From NCBI GenBank assembly GCA_012845835.1, contig JABAKD010000014.1, positions 2,410,501 to 2,474,500 of the forward strand: 64,000 nt of DNA, in the 5' to 3' direction. The notes under the pieces are model-generated. The model was not told the origin of the DNA. It saw nothing but the letters and a program-made list of their open reading frames with translations, and did no database searches. The stretch is from Undaria pinnatifida (Eukaryota; Sar; Phaeophyceae; Laminariales; Alariaceae). Within the stretch, counting starts at the first letter, position 1, and every line of letters begins with the position of its first letter. A program made the translations under genes and the position numbers. Shown one piece after another: positions 1-14,600 of the stretch.

Positions 1-146
1 GTCCTTCTCAAATATCCAAACAACTGCTGCTGGCGCCCGAGGCGGCCAGGCCAGAAGTAGGACATCTTCTCGTGTGAGCCAGCTTGTTTCCTTCCGGCCA
101 GATCTCACGCACCGCTCTGCACACCTCCGTGTCTGCCTCTCGTCAC

Positions 147-257
147 ATGTGGACAGGCAATCCTAAGAGGACGGATAACAAAGCGAGCATGGACCCGTTC
201 GACCCGGATGCGATCATCCACGTCCTCTCAAGATGCGAGTCCTGCCAGCTAGGGCAG
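147..257 (+). CDS. Candidate first exon of the coiled-coil gene
   Basis: The frame opens with ATG at 147 and runs 37 codons to a good donor, CAG|GTGAGA, at 257/258, ending on a codon boundary. A second methionine begins MDPFDPDAIIHVLSRCE, which reads like a real protein start. A Cys pair (CESC) lies near the exon end. An alternative is an acceptor at 155-156 (GGACAG), which would make this an internal exon starting out of phase. No domain is recognised. Assignment to the downstream gene rests on strand and phase only. Confidence 0.4.
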
Positions 258-3200
258 GTGAGATCGATCTCTAGTTCGAAGCCGATGCTGCGCGACGCAA
301 TCAGGTCCTCTCTCGCTTGTCCGGATACCTTACCTCTCCTCTCCGTGCAGGCCACCCCGCGTTTCGTGTTGGACAGCGTACCTCGCTCTCAACCGCATCA
401 GTCCCGCCCCAGAGCAGGCTAACATCAGTTTGGTGCTTAGTTCCGGACGGGTGACCGCGACTCGCACGACGCAAGCTCCGACCACTTCCGAAGATCGCTG
501 ATGGATAGACAGCGCTTTGGACGTAATTATAAGACCGGTTTGTTCTTTGTATTAATACTGTAAGGGTCCTTATATCATGTCTAAGATGGTATTTCAAACT
601 ACAAGTCAAGGCTGCGCACCGCCTCGAGCGGTCGCTCTTGAAGCCCGCTCGCTGCTTGGCCGGGCAACAAGCCCCAGCAATGCTTCCTTTCTCGCTCACG
701 CTCCTTTGCTTTGGGATAGCATCCCTTGTACCCTTACCGCAACTTGTGTACGGTTACCCCCCCCCCCCCCCCCCCCCCCCCGTATCGTGCCTCAACCCAA
801 TCCGATCCAATCCATGGATCGACTTGGGACTTGCTTGGGAAATCAGGTCGGGACCCGCGTTTGCGTCGAGAAGGGTCATTTGGCCACCGTCGCGAGCGTG
901 AAGCGATCCGAGCGCGGGGCTAATTTCGTGGACCCTTACACCGAGGAGGAGGTGGATGCTCGCTACCGCCTCATGCTTAAACCTGGCGAGGTATGGTACC
1001 AATAAGTGCGCAAGCTAAAGACCTAAGCCGTAGACCCACTGCGCAGGAACTCCACCGGACGAGGGACCAAACGCATCGCGAGATTTTACCACGACAAAAC
1101 GCAAGCGCAAATTGTACGTACCGGTACAAACGACGTACCGGACACACAGATATCCGAGCGAGGGGTATCATTATCATACGTACGTACATACGTACGATAT
1201 GTAGCGGTCGTTTGCCCGCGTGTGCTGTTGGGAGTTGAGACTCGGATGTTTTGGTGGACAGCCGACGATGTGTTGGCACGCAGCGGTATGTACGAGTGCA
1301 AAGTTCGAGGATTTCCCTTTGAAAGTCTGTCGCAACATCCCCTTTCTTCAGACACTGCTGTTGTGATACCCGGTACTCGTTTCCATTACCAGGTAACAGC
1401 AGTAGTACAAAGCAGTACCAGGTACAACTCACCCTTTGCGATGCTGGTACTGCTGCTGCTGTGTACGTACATAAAACTGGAAAGTCGTCCGGTTATTTCT
1501 TTCTTTTTGTTTTCCCGCCGTCGTACCGTTGCGAACAGCAGCACCGATATCTGAAGCTCTCCACAAGGTCCGTGCTGGTTTTATACTGGCTTCTACAGCA
1601 GTAGCAGCATCGCACGCCTACCTGATATTATGCTAACGACTACAGCAGCAGTAGTGGTACTCCAGAAGTATGCCAGCGCCGGCCGGTATAGCAAAGAAAA
1701 CAAATTACCGCTGTACCGAGTATGTACTTGAAATAACAGGGGCGTCTCCCACAGGCACGAAAACACTCACCCATGAATTATGCCACACGTTCCACGCACC
1801 CGCCGACGAAGCCATCCACCCACGAACCAACCCGTCTTGAAATTGGTGTGGGGATTTTTCTATTGAAATACTAGTCAGGGGAAGTTCTTGTAGGGGCGAC
1901 CCACTCCCCACACACGAAACATAACAGCAGTACACCAGTGCAGCGGAACGTTCCACCCACCCACCGACCTAGCCATCCACCCACGAGCCAAGCCGTCTTG
2001 AAATTTGGTTGGAGATTTTTATATTCTCCAGGCTTCAGCCTGGAGTCTCCCAAACGGAAATGATTTTGGCGAAGCCCACTTTTTATTAAGCCCACTTGAG
2101 TGAAGCACAAAAGTCACAACCAGGGGTACCCCTTGATCGATTGACCGTCTAAACCCGTTCTCCGGCGACAGCAACATCATCGCGACAATTTTTGCATGCC
2201 TCGACAGCCTAGCACATGTCGTCGGCCTCGGCCGAGTTTGGGCATCAGAGGTGGAGGGTGTGAGACAAAATCTGTGTCGGAAGCTCACCGAGATGCCCCC
2301 ACCCAGGTGCTGCACCATATGCACCACTGATCCGTCCATTGCGTTCGCAACATCAACGATTTCTCGACATTGCGCGAACAAAAAATGACACTGGTAGGCT
2401 TTGAGGGTCGGCCTCTCCGAGCACAACGGGATGGTGTGAGTTTCAGATGGACAGCATCAGCGGTTCGCCAGCCCTTTCCATCCCCCTCGACAGCTCGACC
2501 GAAACGGTGCTAAAACCTGCTCGAAACGGGAGTTCCAGAAACGTTTCGGTTTTTCCCCAAAAGGGGCACGCAGAAAACAGCCCCTATCAAAATTTTATTC
2601 GGCCAATCACTGCCGTGGTATAGGGTTGCGCCCCGTCTGTCTCAGTACCGGGACCCCGGCACCTTTTCGCGGTACCGCTCAGCACCGGGACGAATCCGGT
2701 ACCGACCCAAAATTCCCGTGGGATTTTGAGGACGGGGTTCCTGGGACCCCGGGTACCGCGGGGTCCCGGGGTCAGTACCGGGACGAATCCGGTACCGACC
2801 CAAAATTCCCGTGGGATTTTGAGGACGGGGTTCCCGGGACCCCGTGGGAATTGAGACACGCCCCCATATCCGCTGAGTATGCACCGCGATGCCCCCCTCA
2901 GCTCTCTGGTCTGCGCACCACACGCAGCGGAACAGACTCAAGGGGCCGAAGGTCGCCGAGTTTGTCACCACGCGTGGGGCAGTCGCCGCTGGTGTCCTCG
3001 ACGGCTGCTAATTTCCTACGGAAATGGTCGAGTTGCTTCTATTGCTTGTGGTGAATCTAGTGCACCCCGTGTACCGTGCGATCCCTCCAAACGTCGGCCA
3101 AGTCATTTTGGCCCTGCTGCATGAGGGTAGTGCTGGAATGCTGGAATGCTGGGGTTGTTGCTGATTTTTTTTTTTCACTGGAATGCGGGCCTCGTTTGTA

Positions 3201-6200
3201 TAACTTTTTTCTGCTTGGTTTCACACCACCGCCAGGGCAGGGCGTTCTTAGTCTGCGAGCTTATCTTTTTTTTTTTTTTTTTTTATCCTCCGGCGGATGG
3301 GGAAAAATAAAGCTTTAGCTCACCACACTTCCACGTATTTTCATACGCGTCGTGTATCGATTTAACTCAGTTGCTTATCGTTCTTGCTATTTTGTCGTCA
3401 CACTACCTTAACACACGTTCCATGCATACATGCCATTTGGTTGTCACAGCATGATGGACGAAAGTTTCTCCACCGTTGTCAACATGTTGGGTTTTCGCTT
3501 GTTCGGTTTCGGTTTTGTTGTTTCTTGGGGGGGGGTGCGTTATGTTTTTTTTTTCTGTACTAACAACTGCTGCTGTAGAGGGCTATTGGCAATATTTTCG
3601 ACCTTTTCGTTCTCACAGCAAAATCGAGGAAGCTTTGCCCAGCATATAAAGTAGGAACGGATTCTCTTGGGAAGACAACAGCGATAATAACGTCGACAAA
3701 TGAGGAAAACGCCAAAAAGTTGGCGTTGGTTGGGGTGTGTTGTACTGCTGCTGTTACTGTGTTGGTTGTTGCGATTTTTGGGCTGATTCTGTTTTTGTTT
3801 TTCTCTCGTCTCAGTCGTGGTCAACTTATTTCTTGGGTTCCGATGTTTGTTGAATCATCATTTGCTTTCACTGCTGTCCATCGCACGTGCGTTTTCCTCT
3901 CGGTACCATCTACCATTTAGTACTACTGCTTGCTCTTCGGGCACTGATCCTGCAGCGTGGAACCCGCTCAACTTTGTTTTTTCGTGTGTTGCAAGGGAGA
4001 GGCCTCTCTTTAACGTTCTTTCTGCGAGATGAAACGAGAGAACACCCTTCCTTCCACATCACCACGCCACCTGAGAACTGAGTACCGCACACGTATGCCG
4101 TTGTCAAAAGTGCCCTTCCTTCCACATCACCACGCCATCTAAGAACTGAGTACCGCACACGTATGCCGTTGTCAAAAGTGCCAAGTAGTGTTCGGGTGTC
4201 CCGGGTTCCGGGGACCCGCGGTACCCGGGGTCACGGGAACCCGGCACTCAAAATCCCGCGGTTCTCCCGGGACGAATCCGGGCCTACCCCACGAACAAAG
4301 TTGCTGGGGTCCCGGTACCGAATTTTGGTGCCGGGGCGCAACCCTACTGTGGTGTAATAGCTCGAAGGTAGACGCATAAACGTAACAACAACCGCAACAC
4401 GCTGGTCCGGTCCTTGACGTCACCGCCGCCTCACACAAACATGTGCAGGCCCTGGTGCTCCAGCGGAGTGCTCTGATGTACCTTCGGCAGGGGGTCTTAT
4501 TTGAAACTATGGATGAGCTTGCCGGGCGAGGTCTCCCAACCCAACACAGTACACAACAGAAAAAAAAGAAAAAAATCCACCAACACTTTCCCCATGAACC
4601 CACAATTTGCAATGTGTGTAAGTGTGTAGGATAATAGGAACAGACCTCGAACCGATCCACCCAACCAATTAGATGGCGTCCTGGGGGCGTGACAAACACT
4701 GAAATAAATAGAATAGTACCTGATTTTGGCCACAAAGACACCGCCATTAATACCGGAAAACAGTTGTCCATCGCCGATAAGAATGTTGTATACATCCTTG
4801 AACCCTACCCATCCATGGTGTATCACTCTGTTCACAAAGGCCAAAGTTTCTTGCTGTATCGAGACTGGGTGGTGCATGCTACCCTCGCGACGCATGCCCC
4901 CCTCGCCCCCTTCGCCACGCTCTTTGAGCCCCGTCGCCCGCGCGGAGAGATGCAAGCCGTGTCCTGTGGCGCTCGTTCCGACCCTCGACTGCTTCCGGCC
5001 TCCACCTCCTAGCCTCCACCTGTTGACATCCGCTCTGTCCGGAAGTATATTGCGGGGGTCTGTCTTTATGTTGACGTCTTAACGGTCCTCATGTTCTCGG
5101 GCACGTCTAATTATCCCGTAAGAAAAGAGACACCGGCTCACCCACACACAGACGCTTTCGCTCGTGCCTCGACGAGCACGCGCCCGCGCGGCGGGAGAGC
5201 GCCGGTTTACCCTTGTCTTCACCCATGCCACAAACCCACGGCGAGACCCGTGCTAAACAAAAAGTCGGGGGTAAAAATCGGGCCTGGAGACAAGCAACGC
5301 GGATGATACTCACTCGCGCGCGTTACTAAAACCAGTTGGAATTAGTGTGGATGTATTTTTCTTGGAGTTAGTGGGGGTTGGTTCTTCCAGGGGCGACCCA
5401 CCCACCCCCCACCGCGCGAAACAACTAACCCACGTTGTGCACCCACCACCCACCCACCACCCACAGACCAGCCCACTACTACGACAGCAGCACAGCAGTG
5501 CAGCAGTACGCACGGGCGTTATGGAATCCAGGCTGAGCTTCTCACACAGGAAAATAAGAAACTCGGGATTCGTTTATTGCTGAAGTTCGTGTTGAACGCA
5601 CCTATTCTCATACTTCGTATATGAAATGCAGCCATTGACTTTTTTTTTTCACCAAAGAGCAATAGTATGTATCTGTTGGGACTTTGGAGCTTCAGAGGGA
5701 AATTGATAATGAAATTGATGCTTACAGCATCAATTGATGCTGTAAGCATCGGGCACTGCTTATTTTATTGGGATGTGATACATTTGGAGTCCGAAGTGCA
5801 ATAATGCAAGGGGTCGCAGAGGACGGGTGCGGTATAAAACCTACTCGTACTGCTCGCTACTCGTACTGCTCGCTCACGCTACTCGTAGAAGCTAGAAAAT
5901 ATCGCTATTAATAATTGCCGTGGTTTGGTTGCTGTACTTGGGTCTCATGAGGGAGTCGATGGGCGTGCGGTGCACAAGGAAGCAAGAAAACCGCCAATCG
6001 TCTTTTTTCGTTTTCGGCCTCATTTTGACGACGTCGGTATCTCTGACTTTAGCTCAGCTGCTGGTTGGGTGATAATCGTAGCGACGTTCATACTCGAGGG
6101 GGGGGGGGTCAAGGTTGGAGGCGAGAGTTCCACCTCCAGCCTGAGCAACAGGACTATCGAGGTCGACGAAAGAGTGTATAATATCGATGTGTCGTGTACT

Positions 6201-8538
6201 TATGTAGACTACTGCTGCTGTGCAAGGTGTATGAATAGCGGCTGTTGTAGTTTTGTGTGACCAAGTATGTAAACCTCTCTCCTCTCCCACTCGTGTTGGG
6301 GAAAATTACTCGGCGTTAGTGTGGTATAGCTTTTGCCGTTCTGAAATAGTTGCTGTGGCAGATGTGTCACCACCCTTCGAAACAAATCGTGCCGAACCTT
6401 GGTCTGATTTGTCGAGCGAGGCGGGCCTTTCGGTCTGTCGTTTCTGTTTTGGCACAACGCTACGGAAACACGCCGCAGAGCGGTACGACCGCCCTTGCCC
6501 ATCTCGAGCCGCCCGAAATATTGGGGTTATGGTTGAGCACCCCTACAGAGTGCACATGCGGTATCCATACCCACCTTTTGAACATTGTCGTGCAACACCT
6601 TTTGGTCAATTCTATCTCGATTGTAGATCCAGGCCCAACCCAACCCCGAACCTAAGCCCAACCCTGACCCCAATCCCTTGGGGAGAGCGAGGGTCGGCAG
6701 GGGCTGTCGTGCGTCTCTGCCTCTTGTGTTTTTGGTGGCGCGTTGTTACGAAGAAAAACGCGCAGTCGAAGAGATGACCTCGACCAATCGTTCAGTAATT
6801 GTGGTGTTGCACGAGTGCATTTGCATGGTGTGTTGTCTTTCCTCAAAGCGGTTATGCTTGTTATAGTTATTTATCATGTTCCTGTTGATTCCCCGGTTCC
6901 GATTCCTCCTCCTTGCCTTCTCCGTCCAATTTCGCTTACCGCCGACCCCCTTCCCCCCCCATCCCCCCCCCCCGTCCCCGCCTCTGCGACGACGCCTCGT
7001 TTTTCTGTTCGCGGTGCTACGCTTGCCCGCCGTTACCCGCCTTGACCTCTTTTTAAACTGAAACACCGTCGGCCTGGCGACCGAAACGCCAAAAAACACT
7101 AAAAACTTCAATAAAAACCTACAAAATACCAACACATCAAAAACAAAACGACAACAAACAATCAATAACAACATAAAACGCGTAAAAAACTACTCCAAAA
7201 ATTCAAAATTGTGTACAAACGCAGCCCCTTTCTATTATCAAGACGAACGCGGTCATCGACGGCGCGGTGAAGTTCGCCCCAGGGACCGTCTTTCAGCAGC
7301 CCCCCAACACCAAGAGCCAGACCCTCCTCGGCTGCTTCAAGAACGGAGTCCCCCTCCACGATTTTGTCCTGGGGGGGACAGCGGCGGCGCACGTCAAAAG
7401 GGAGAGGGAGCTCGAGATGGAGGAGCGACAGGACAGACAGGTGGGTTGGGGGGGGGGGGTTGAGGGAGGACATACAGTTGGGTGCGGAGGGGTCAGGGAG
7501 AGGGGAGTGGGAGGGACGGACGGGGCGGGAGGGAGGTACGCGTTGGAAGCGCGAGGGGGGAGGCGGCGATGTAGTTGTGACGTGGGGGGGGCGGGGCGGG
7601 GGCGGGGGCAGGGAAAGATTGCTGTAGTCGCGGTAGGGTTAGGCATGGGGACGGGGGAAGGGGGGCCGATGTAGTTGCGGGGTGGGGGTTGGTCAGGTTG
7701 CTGTAGCTTCATTAGGGGTGAACGTGGAGGAAAGGGGAAGGGCGGCTGCTTAGGTTCTGGGTAGGGGGTGGTGCGACTGCTAAGCGGGACGGAGCCCCTG
7801 CTAATAATCGCTCGCTTTCGTTGCTCCCTCCCCCCCTCCCTCCCTCCCTCCCCGTTCTGCGCGTACTTTCCCCACGCTTTTTATGATTTATTTGTTTCTC
7901 GCCTTCCCTCCCCGTGGCCCGTCTACCTTTTCCCCGGTGTGTCCGTTTTCTTGCATGTCTTACCCTCCGTTCCCGCGCCGCGTGTGTACCCTTTTGCCAT
8001 GTCCCCCCCCTTTTTTTTCACCGTTCCTGCCCATGGCATGTGCACCTTTTTGCGTTACTTTATCTCTTGTTTGTTCGGTGTTATTATACCCCAAGCAGCA
8101 CAAGCGCAAGGCCCCCTCTCCCGTCAATCACGCCGCCTCCGCGAAGAAAGCCCCGGTGGCGCCGATGGTAACGGTGAAGAAGCCGGCCATGTCCGTTTTC
8201 GAGCAGGCAGCCAACCAAGGGGTCTCTGGGATCACGTGCCAATATGTGCGTATGCTTTCGCAATGGTTATCGTTTCTATGGCGAGGAATGGGGGGAGGGG
8301 GAGGGGCGCATATCCTGTGTACGTGGTAGGTCTTTCGTTTTCGTTTCGGACATAGACCGTGTTTTCTGTGTTCAGGGTGTGGAAGGAGAGGCAAGGGGGG
8401 TTAGGGTATTTTTGGCAGTGTATTTGTGTGCGTTTACGGGTGTCTATTGCGTGCGTAGGGAGCCTGGGGGTGCCCGGCAATTTTCTTCCCCTTCCCCCCA
8501 GAGACTCCAACAACAACGTACGAAAATTGTGCCTGTTT

Positions 8539-8608
<70 letters not shown>

Positions 8609-11600
8609 CGTTGTCGTTGTTGTTGTTGTTGTTGTTGTTGTTGTCGTTGTTGTTGTTGCTCGCTGTTCACGCATTCGACCATTACCGAAAGCATCCCATT
8701 CTTAGTTCAAGCGGTTTATCGCCACGATTGGGGTTGCTGTTATGAAGGAGTCGGTTTATCGCCACAATCGAGGGTGCTGTTATGAAAGGATCGGTTTATC
8801 GCGAAAGCCGGGGGTGCTGTTATGAAAGGGGTCGGTGTATCGCCACAATCGGAGGCGCTTCTATGAAGGGGTTGGTATATCACCACAAACGAGGGTTCTT
8901 TTCTGAAAGGGTCAACAGCCTTGTACAACCGCACCCGCCCTTTAGGTGTCAGCGCTTTGTTGTGTGAGTGGATGGTGTTTGCATTGGTTCCCGGTAACTT
9001 TATTCCTGTGCGCTGTCAGAACGTTTCCGAACAACCCCGAATCCCCTGCCTTTTCACACTAATTTTCGGTATAATTTCGTCTTTTTTTTAGCCATCCCCT
9101 CCCCTCTCTTAAGCCAAGTTAATACGCGTTTTGGCTCTGTAGCTCCTCCACCATCTACTCGACATTTCATCAGACTTGTATCTAAACATGGGCTCTCGTG
9201 TGGCCGCTCCGCTGCCAATGGCACATCAATTCAAGGCTTTAACCCGGCACATGACTTGGTTATCCGCCTCGAAAATTCCAATTTCTCCTACGCGTATAGC
9301 ACAAAAGTGTGGGTGTGTTTTTTCAGGCATGGGTGTGTCCCTGGTTTTGGCCGACTTTTGAGATTTTGATATTCTTAATGCATAGTTGCTTGACTTGAAG
9401 TTTGTATATATTTTTCTTATTTTTCTTTCTCGCGCTCAGCATCGATTCCTCTTGTCTTTGCAGTCACTCACGGATAAAGTTTTTTAAGTCATTGCTCTAA
9501 ATGTCCTTGCCTACTGGAAATAGTGTTCCGGACGGACCATGTCATCTCTCTTTTTTCCATCGCTTTTGCTTTCCAGCTTAAATCGTAGGAGGGTTTTACC
9601 CTCAGCGAGCTTCTGGACAACCCGTGGTTACCGGTGTCTTCTCTTCCCCCCCTCGTGCTTGCCGCCATTTTTATAGCGTAATAGGGTTCAACATTCCCGC
9701 TTTCAGCTTTTTATGCTCGTCGATTTGCATCGAGTTTTTCTAGCCCACGCTCTCACGCTTTTCCGCTGGTCAGTTTTACGGAAGGAAGAGTGCCTAACGA
9801 GCACAAGCATGCACTCGGTGAGACTTGGACCGACGACCTTAACGTTGGTAGGGACGATATACACCTACTACGCCATCGAGGACGCCGACTTTATTTGATA
9901 AAATACCATTTTTCGTACCTATACATGCTGAAAAACATTAAAATTATACCACCAAACGTCCGCCGCCAGCAGAACTACAGTAGCACTATTGCCAGTACAG
10001 AGTACAATAGCAGAAGCACTACTACTTGCTGTGTGCACTATTTTTTACTAGTAGCTTTCAACAGACAACGACGGCGGCGGGGCGCAGACAAGCCTGCGTG
10101 TTCTTTGCGGAGGGCACACACACTCGCTTCTGCTTGGTCAGCCTGTTATTCTTAGTGCGGTTTCACGAGCGGCAGGAGACGCAATCTGTGTTGTTTGCCG
10201 AGGATATCCTGTGGGACTGTTGTACCAGAGTACAGCAACAGTACTGCTTGATCTATACTATATACTCGCAACTTTCGATAGGCAACGACGGCGGCGGGCA
10301 GCAGAGCGGGGCCCGCTGCTCGCCCCTCGCCCTGCTCCCCGCCCAGCGGACAAACCCGCGTATCGTCCGGTATGACATGTATGCGTGCCAATGATATGAC
10401 CTCTGCGACTACCTTAATTTTTTACGGGAGGAGGTCGCACGAAGACCGCAACCACTATTAGTATGTACGAGTCAGGAGTCAGGAGTAGCCTTAGAAGCGT
10501 CCCTGGGACCCACGTGCAGAGCAACCTCTCTACGCGCTACGAGCAATACAAGGATTAACCTTCGTAGATCTGACAATGAATCCCCGCCCCCCCCTACTCC
10601 TGAGTTCCCTCTTTTCCCTCTTCGTCCCTCCCCGCCCTACTTGTGACCCCCCCCCTCCCCCTCCCACTGTTTCTGCCCCCCCCCCCCCCCCCCCACTTCT
10701 TTGGTCTCGCGTCATGGCCTGTTGCGGCAGTTTTCTCGTGCGGAGCTAGAGGAGCTAGAGGCGGAGGAGAAGGCGGCGGGCAGACCCATCAAGCGACAAG
10801 GGACCAGGAGCGCCTCGGTCGGGGGCGCTATCACAGGAAGCGGGGTGAGTTTTCCTTCGTCGTGCGTGTTTGTTTTTTTTTGCCGGGGCGGGAGCGCTCC
10901 GTCAGGAAGTGGGGCGATTTTTCTTGACGGGCTTTAGCCGTGGCCAAGTTGTTGCAGGTAGTCGCTGCGCGCTCGCGAAGAAATCACTGGAGCGACTTTT
11001 TTTGTTTTGTGTTTTTTGGGGGTTGCGGTTCTGGCCTGCGGTGTCTTGCTATGGTATCAACGAGCGCCATTATGTATACCATGCATATTCTCGGCACCGC
11101 TCGGGACGAAAGATCACGGTATTTTTGTACTCATAGTATGTTGCGGATATGAATGCCCCAAAAGTCCCTAACCCCCCTTTAGAGCCCCATAATCCCTCCC
11201 TATAGTAACTTTCAAGTAAATTTGTAAAAAAGAAGAGTTTCCAGAAGTGAAGGCGTTACATTTTCGTCAGGGGTTACCTGGTACCAGGTATATGTTAGGG
11301 AGGCGCCCTTCTTGGGTGGCCCCTTGTAGCGAAGGGAAGTGCCATGGGTCAATCCAAAACTTGCCTTCAATGTCATGTTCAATCTCTTTCTCATTCTCGG
11401 AGTCAATCTCAAGCTCAATCTCATTATCGTTCTCGGAGTCAATCTCAATCTCAATCTCAATCGTTTAAGCTTGTTGTCCTCAATCTATCGCCTTAATCTC
11501 GATCTCAGTCACGTCCTCAATCTCAAACCTCAATGTCCCCTTCAGCTCCCCCCTCAATCCCCGTCTCATTCTCCCATTCAATCTCAATCTCAACTTCCCC

Positions 11601-14600
11601 CTCGATCTCAATCTCTATCTCAGTCCCACCCAAAATTCCAAGCTCAATCTCCTCCATCTCGATCTCGCTCCCCCCTTCGATCTCGATTTCAATCTCCAAG
11701 TTCAGTCTCCCTCAATCTTAGTCACCATCTACCCCTCAATCTTGATATCAATCTCAATCTCCCCCTTAATCTCAGTCTCAATATCAATTTCTCCGTCAAT
11801 CTCCCCGTCAATCTCAATCTCAAGCTCTCCACCAGTCTCAATCTCATTCTCAAGCTCTCCCTCATTCTCAATCTCAATCTCAATCTCCCCTCATTATGTC
11901 TTCACTTCAATCTCAGTATCAATCCCCCCCTCAATCTCAATCCCAATCTTCCACCCTCACTGCCTTCCTTGGTTCAAATTTTCGGTTGACAGTCTGCTGC
12001 AGTTTTGGCCCGTAGACGTCTGTTTAGACTTAACTCAATGCATGTAGTACTGATGCTCGATTCGCGCGTCCGATTTCATGGGAAGTTCAATCTCACCTAC
12101 TCATCGAAAACGAAGGGTAATCGGCTAGCTTGTTGGCTGAAAACGTTTTTTTTTTTCAATCGAATTTTCCCTTCTATTCCACTGTCTTTGTTTTGCTTCA
12201 GTTTTGACCTTGTTTTGCTTTTCTTGCCTTTTCGTCATATTTGGCCGTTTAATCCTTTTGCGTATTTTCCGTTGTGGGGACAGGCGGGTTGGGACGGCAC
12301 CCTGACGGGGGCGGAGGGGGCCGACAGCGCGACGCAGCTGGAGTTGCTATCAGCCGCGGAGGCCGAGCTGAGACACTCGTTCGACGCACAGATGAAGTTT
12401 CTCAACGAGGCAAGAGGAGGACCATAGTGGGAGTTTCCCTATATAGTGCCGGTTACGTAGTGCCTGTTGCCGCTGTAGTGCTGGAACGAGTTGAGACGAC
12501 TTGAACCCGCTGTACTAGTACCGGTATCGATGGTATACCCAATGGTGCGGGGGTCCGACATACTGCCGGTATTGTGGGCTGGTACATGCCGGCACTATTG
12601 GAACACCTTCCGCTGTGTTGATATATGGTTCATTTTCCCACGACAAACACGGTGTTCTAGTAGTTCCAAGTAGCTTGTGGCTAAAAATCCGGTGGCGTTA
12701 TACGGGGTTTAGTATCCCCCGTCGGCTGGCCGTTCATAATTGTTGCTTAAATTGATATCATATCCTCCTCGTGCCACCTTCCAGCTTACGTAATGAAGCA
12801 TTACTCGGGGGGGGTGGGGGGGTTGTACCTGATACTGATTGTCGTTCATAGCCGTAGTCCTTTGAGCATAACCTGTTCCACCCCTACAATGCCGAGGCGG
12901 GACATTCACCGATCAGGTAAGGGCGGGAGCAGTACACTGGGACAGAGGGGGCTATGGGGTGGCGACGTCTCCATTCGCTGGAGGAGGCTTTGGTTTTTTG
13001 GTGGTCGGTGGTGCGTACCTAAGGTTGTCGTAATAGGTGGCCTCGGGTTGTGTCCCCCTTGCGTGCGCTCGAGATACCGGCCGCCACAAACTCGTCGAGC
13101 GTTTTTTAATGGGGACGATTATGTCGTAGCATAACGACCTTGCCGCGTCAAAACGATCTCGTGTTGGCAACACGATTTTGTCTTGTGGCGAAACGATGCT
13201 ATCGTGGCAAAACGATGTTATCGTGGCAAAACGAAGTTATCGTGGCAAGCCTGTGAATTATTTTAATATTATTCGAAGGCGTTTTCGAGACATTTGAAGG
13301 CGATTTTGTCATTTTTCCACCAATTACCAGTGTGCATTATCCTTCCTTCGTGTACAGGCGGAAGAGGCCAAAAAGGCGGAAATGGTGGCGTTCCAGCGGG
13401 CTGGAGAAGCAGCCCTGCAAAACTACGAACGATCTAGGAAGGTGAATAAAGCGCAGCAGTACCTGTGTTGTTTAGTTTTTCTTGTCGTGTTGCTCGGCCT
13501 TGTTTCTGTTGTGCTTGTCGTGCCCGGTGCGTTGACATTTTCATTTGCTTTCCTCGATGCACAAGTTGCGACAATTTCGGTTTTTCTCTGTTTCATGGTC
13601 TTGGCCTTATAATTATATTTGCTGGTATCGAAGTAGGATACAGGATCAGGACGGACACTGTGTGTGACACTTGTTACGATAGATGTATACCGCTTTTTGG
13701 CGAAAGTTTTTTCTGAGTAACGGGGCTCCTTAACCCGAAAGCGTCGGAAAAAAAATGAATAATGGGCCATTTTTTTCGTATCTAAGCCGTGGGTCTGTTC
13801 GTGAAGTTGCACTTTCGGTATACAAAAAAAACGGTTTTTGATCCGGCTTTGAGGCTCTTCCAAGTTGAAGAGCCCCCAGGAAAAAAAAAAATGTTGCGCG
13901 CCTCTACCGTCGCACGCGTCGTGTGTTGGTGTCATTGGATAAAGACAATGGTTTGCTGTGAGAACAACGCGCACAGTGGGACTTCCACTGGGGGGTTGTT
14001 TTCCGGCAAGCGATGACTATTGCGGCATATTGACCACACGAGGCGGCCTGGTGTAGAGCGGAGTGTCCGGACTGCGCTACTGGGAACAACTGTACGACAC
14101 ACGCAGCATGATGATGCTTGTACCACTTGCCCCTGCCGTCTCCCCGCCTCTCCGTGCTCTCTCACACCGCGTCTTGTTAATAGGCTACATCAGACGACTG
14201 CCTCAAGCTGCACAAAGCTTTCCTCAGCCAGCGTCAGCGCATAACCCGCCTGAGAATGGAGGTGCGCGAAAAAGAACTTGTACCCCACCCACAATGAAAG
14301 GGCTAACCAGATGCGTTCGCCGCACAACAAAAATCGAAGCGTCGGGCGCGCTCAATTTTCTTTCTGACGTCGAGGCTTCGTGATTCTTAATCAGATAATG
14401 AATCATTTTGTCAATGTATGTTGACCAACGTTCGAACAATCTTTTATGCTAGAGATGCAAGTTCTGTTTTCACAGGCGTTATGAATCGAAAATGAATTTA
14501 GGCACCCAAACGAATGTCAAGGTGTGTTTGGTGTAAAGTTCGCATCGAACCGTTTTTTCTACCCGTCCAGCACACCCAGTGTCTGTGCGGATGCTTCATC

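Larger units (their letters stand above)
2608..4361. mobile_element. Non-autonomous TIR-bounded element (~1.75 kb)
   Basis: TAGGGTTGCGCCCC at 2621 is repeated inverted as GGGGCGCAACCCTA at 4333. The next ~200 bases of both ends share GGGATTTTGAG, GGACGAATCC and GGGACCCCGGGTACCGCGGG modules in mirror arrangement. The left end also contains a ~100-bp direct repeat (2673-2757 and 2773-2857). No transposase frame is visible inside. The GC-rich ends are themselves hairpin-forming. No clear target-site duplication was identified. Confidence 0.5.

Noticed and set aside
847..990. A CAP-Gly domain in exon 2
   Set aside because: Only the first strand pattern is similar; the GKNDG signature and conserved glycines are missing.
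7768..8394. Frames of 80-195 codons in the T/C-rich stretch at 7.8-8.4 kb
   Set aside because: Apart from the 49-codon exon at 8099-8245 they are compositional; splice sites mark only the shorter exon.
11339..12047. 216-codon Asn/Leu-rich and 101-codon Ser/Ile-rich frames
   Set aside because: Translations of the TCAATC satellite.
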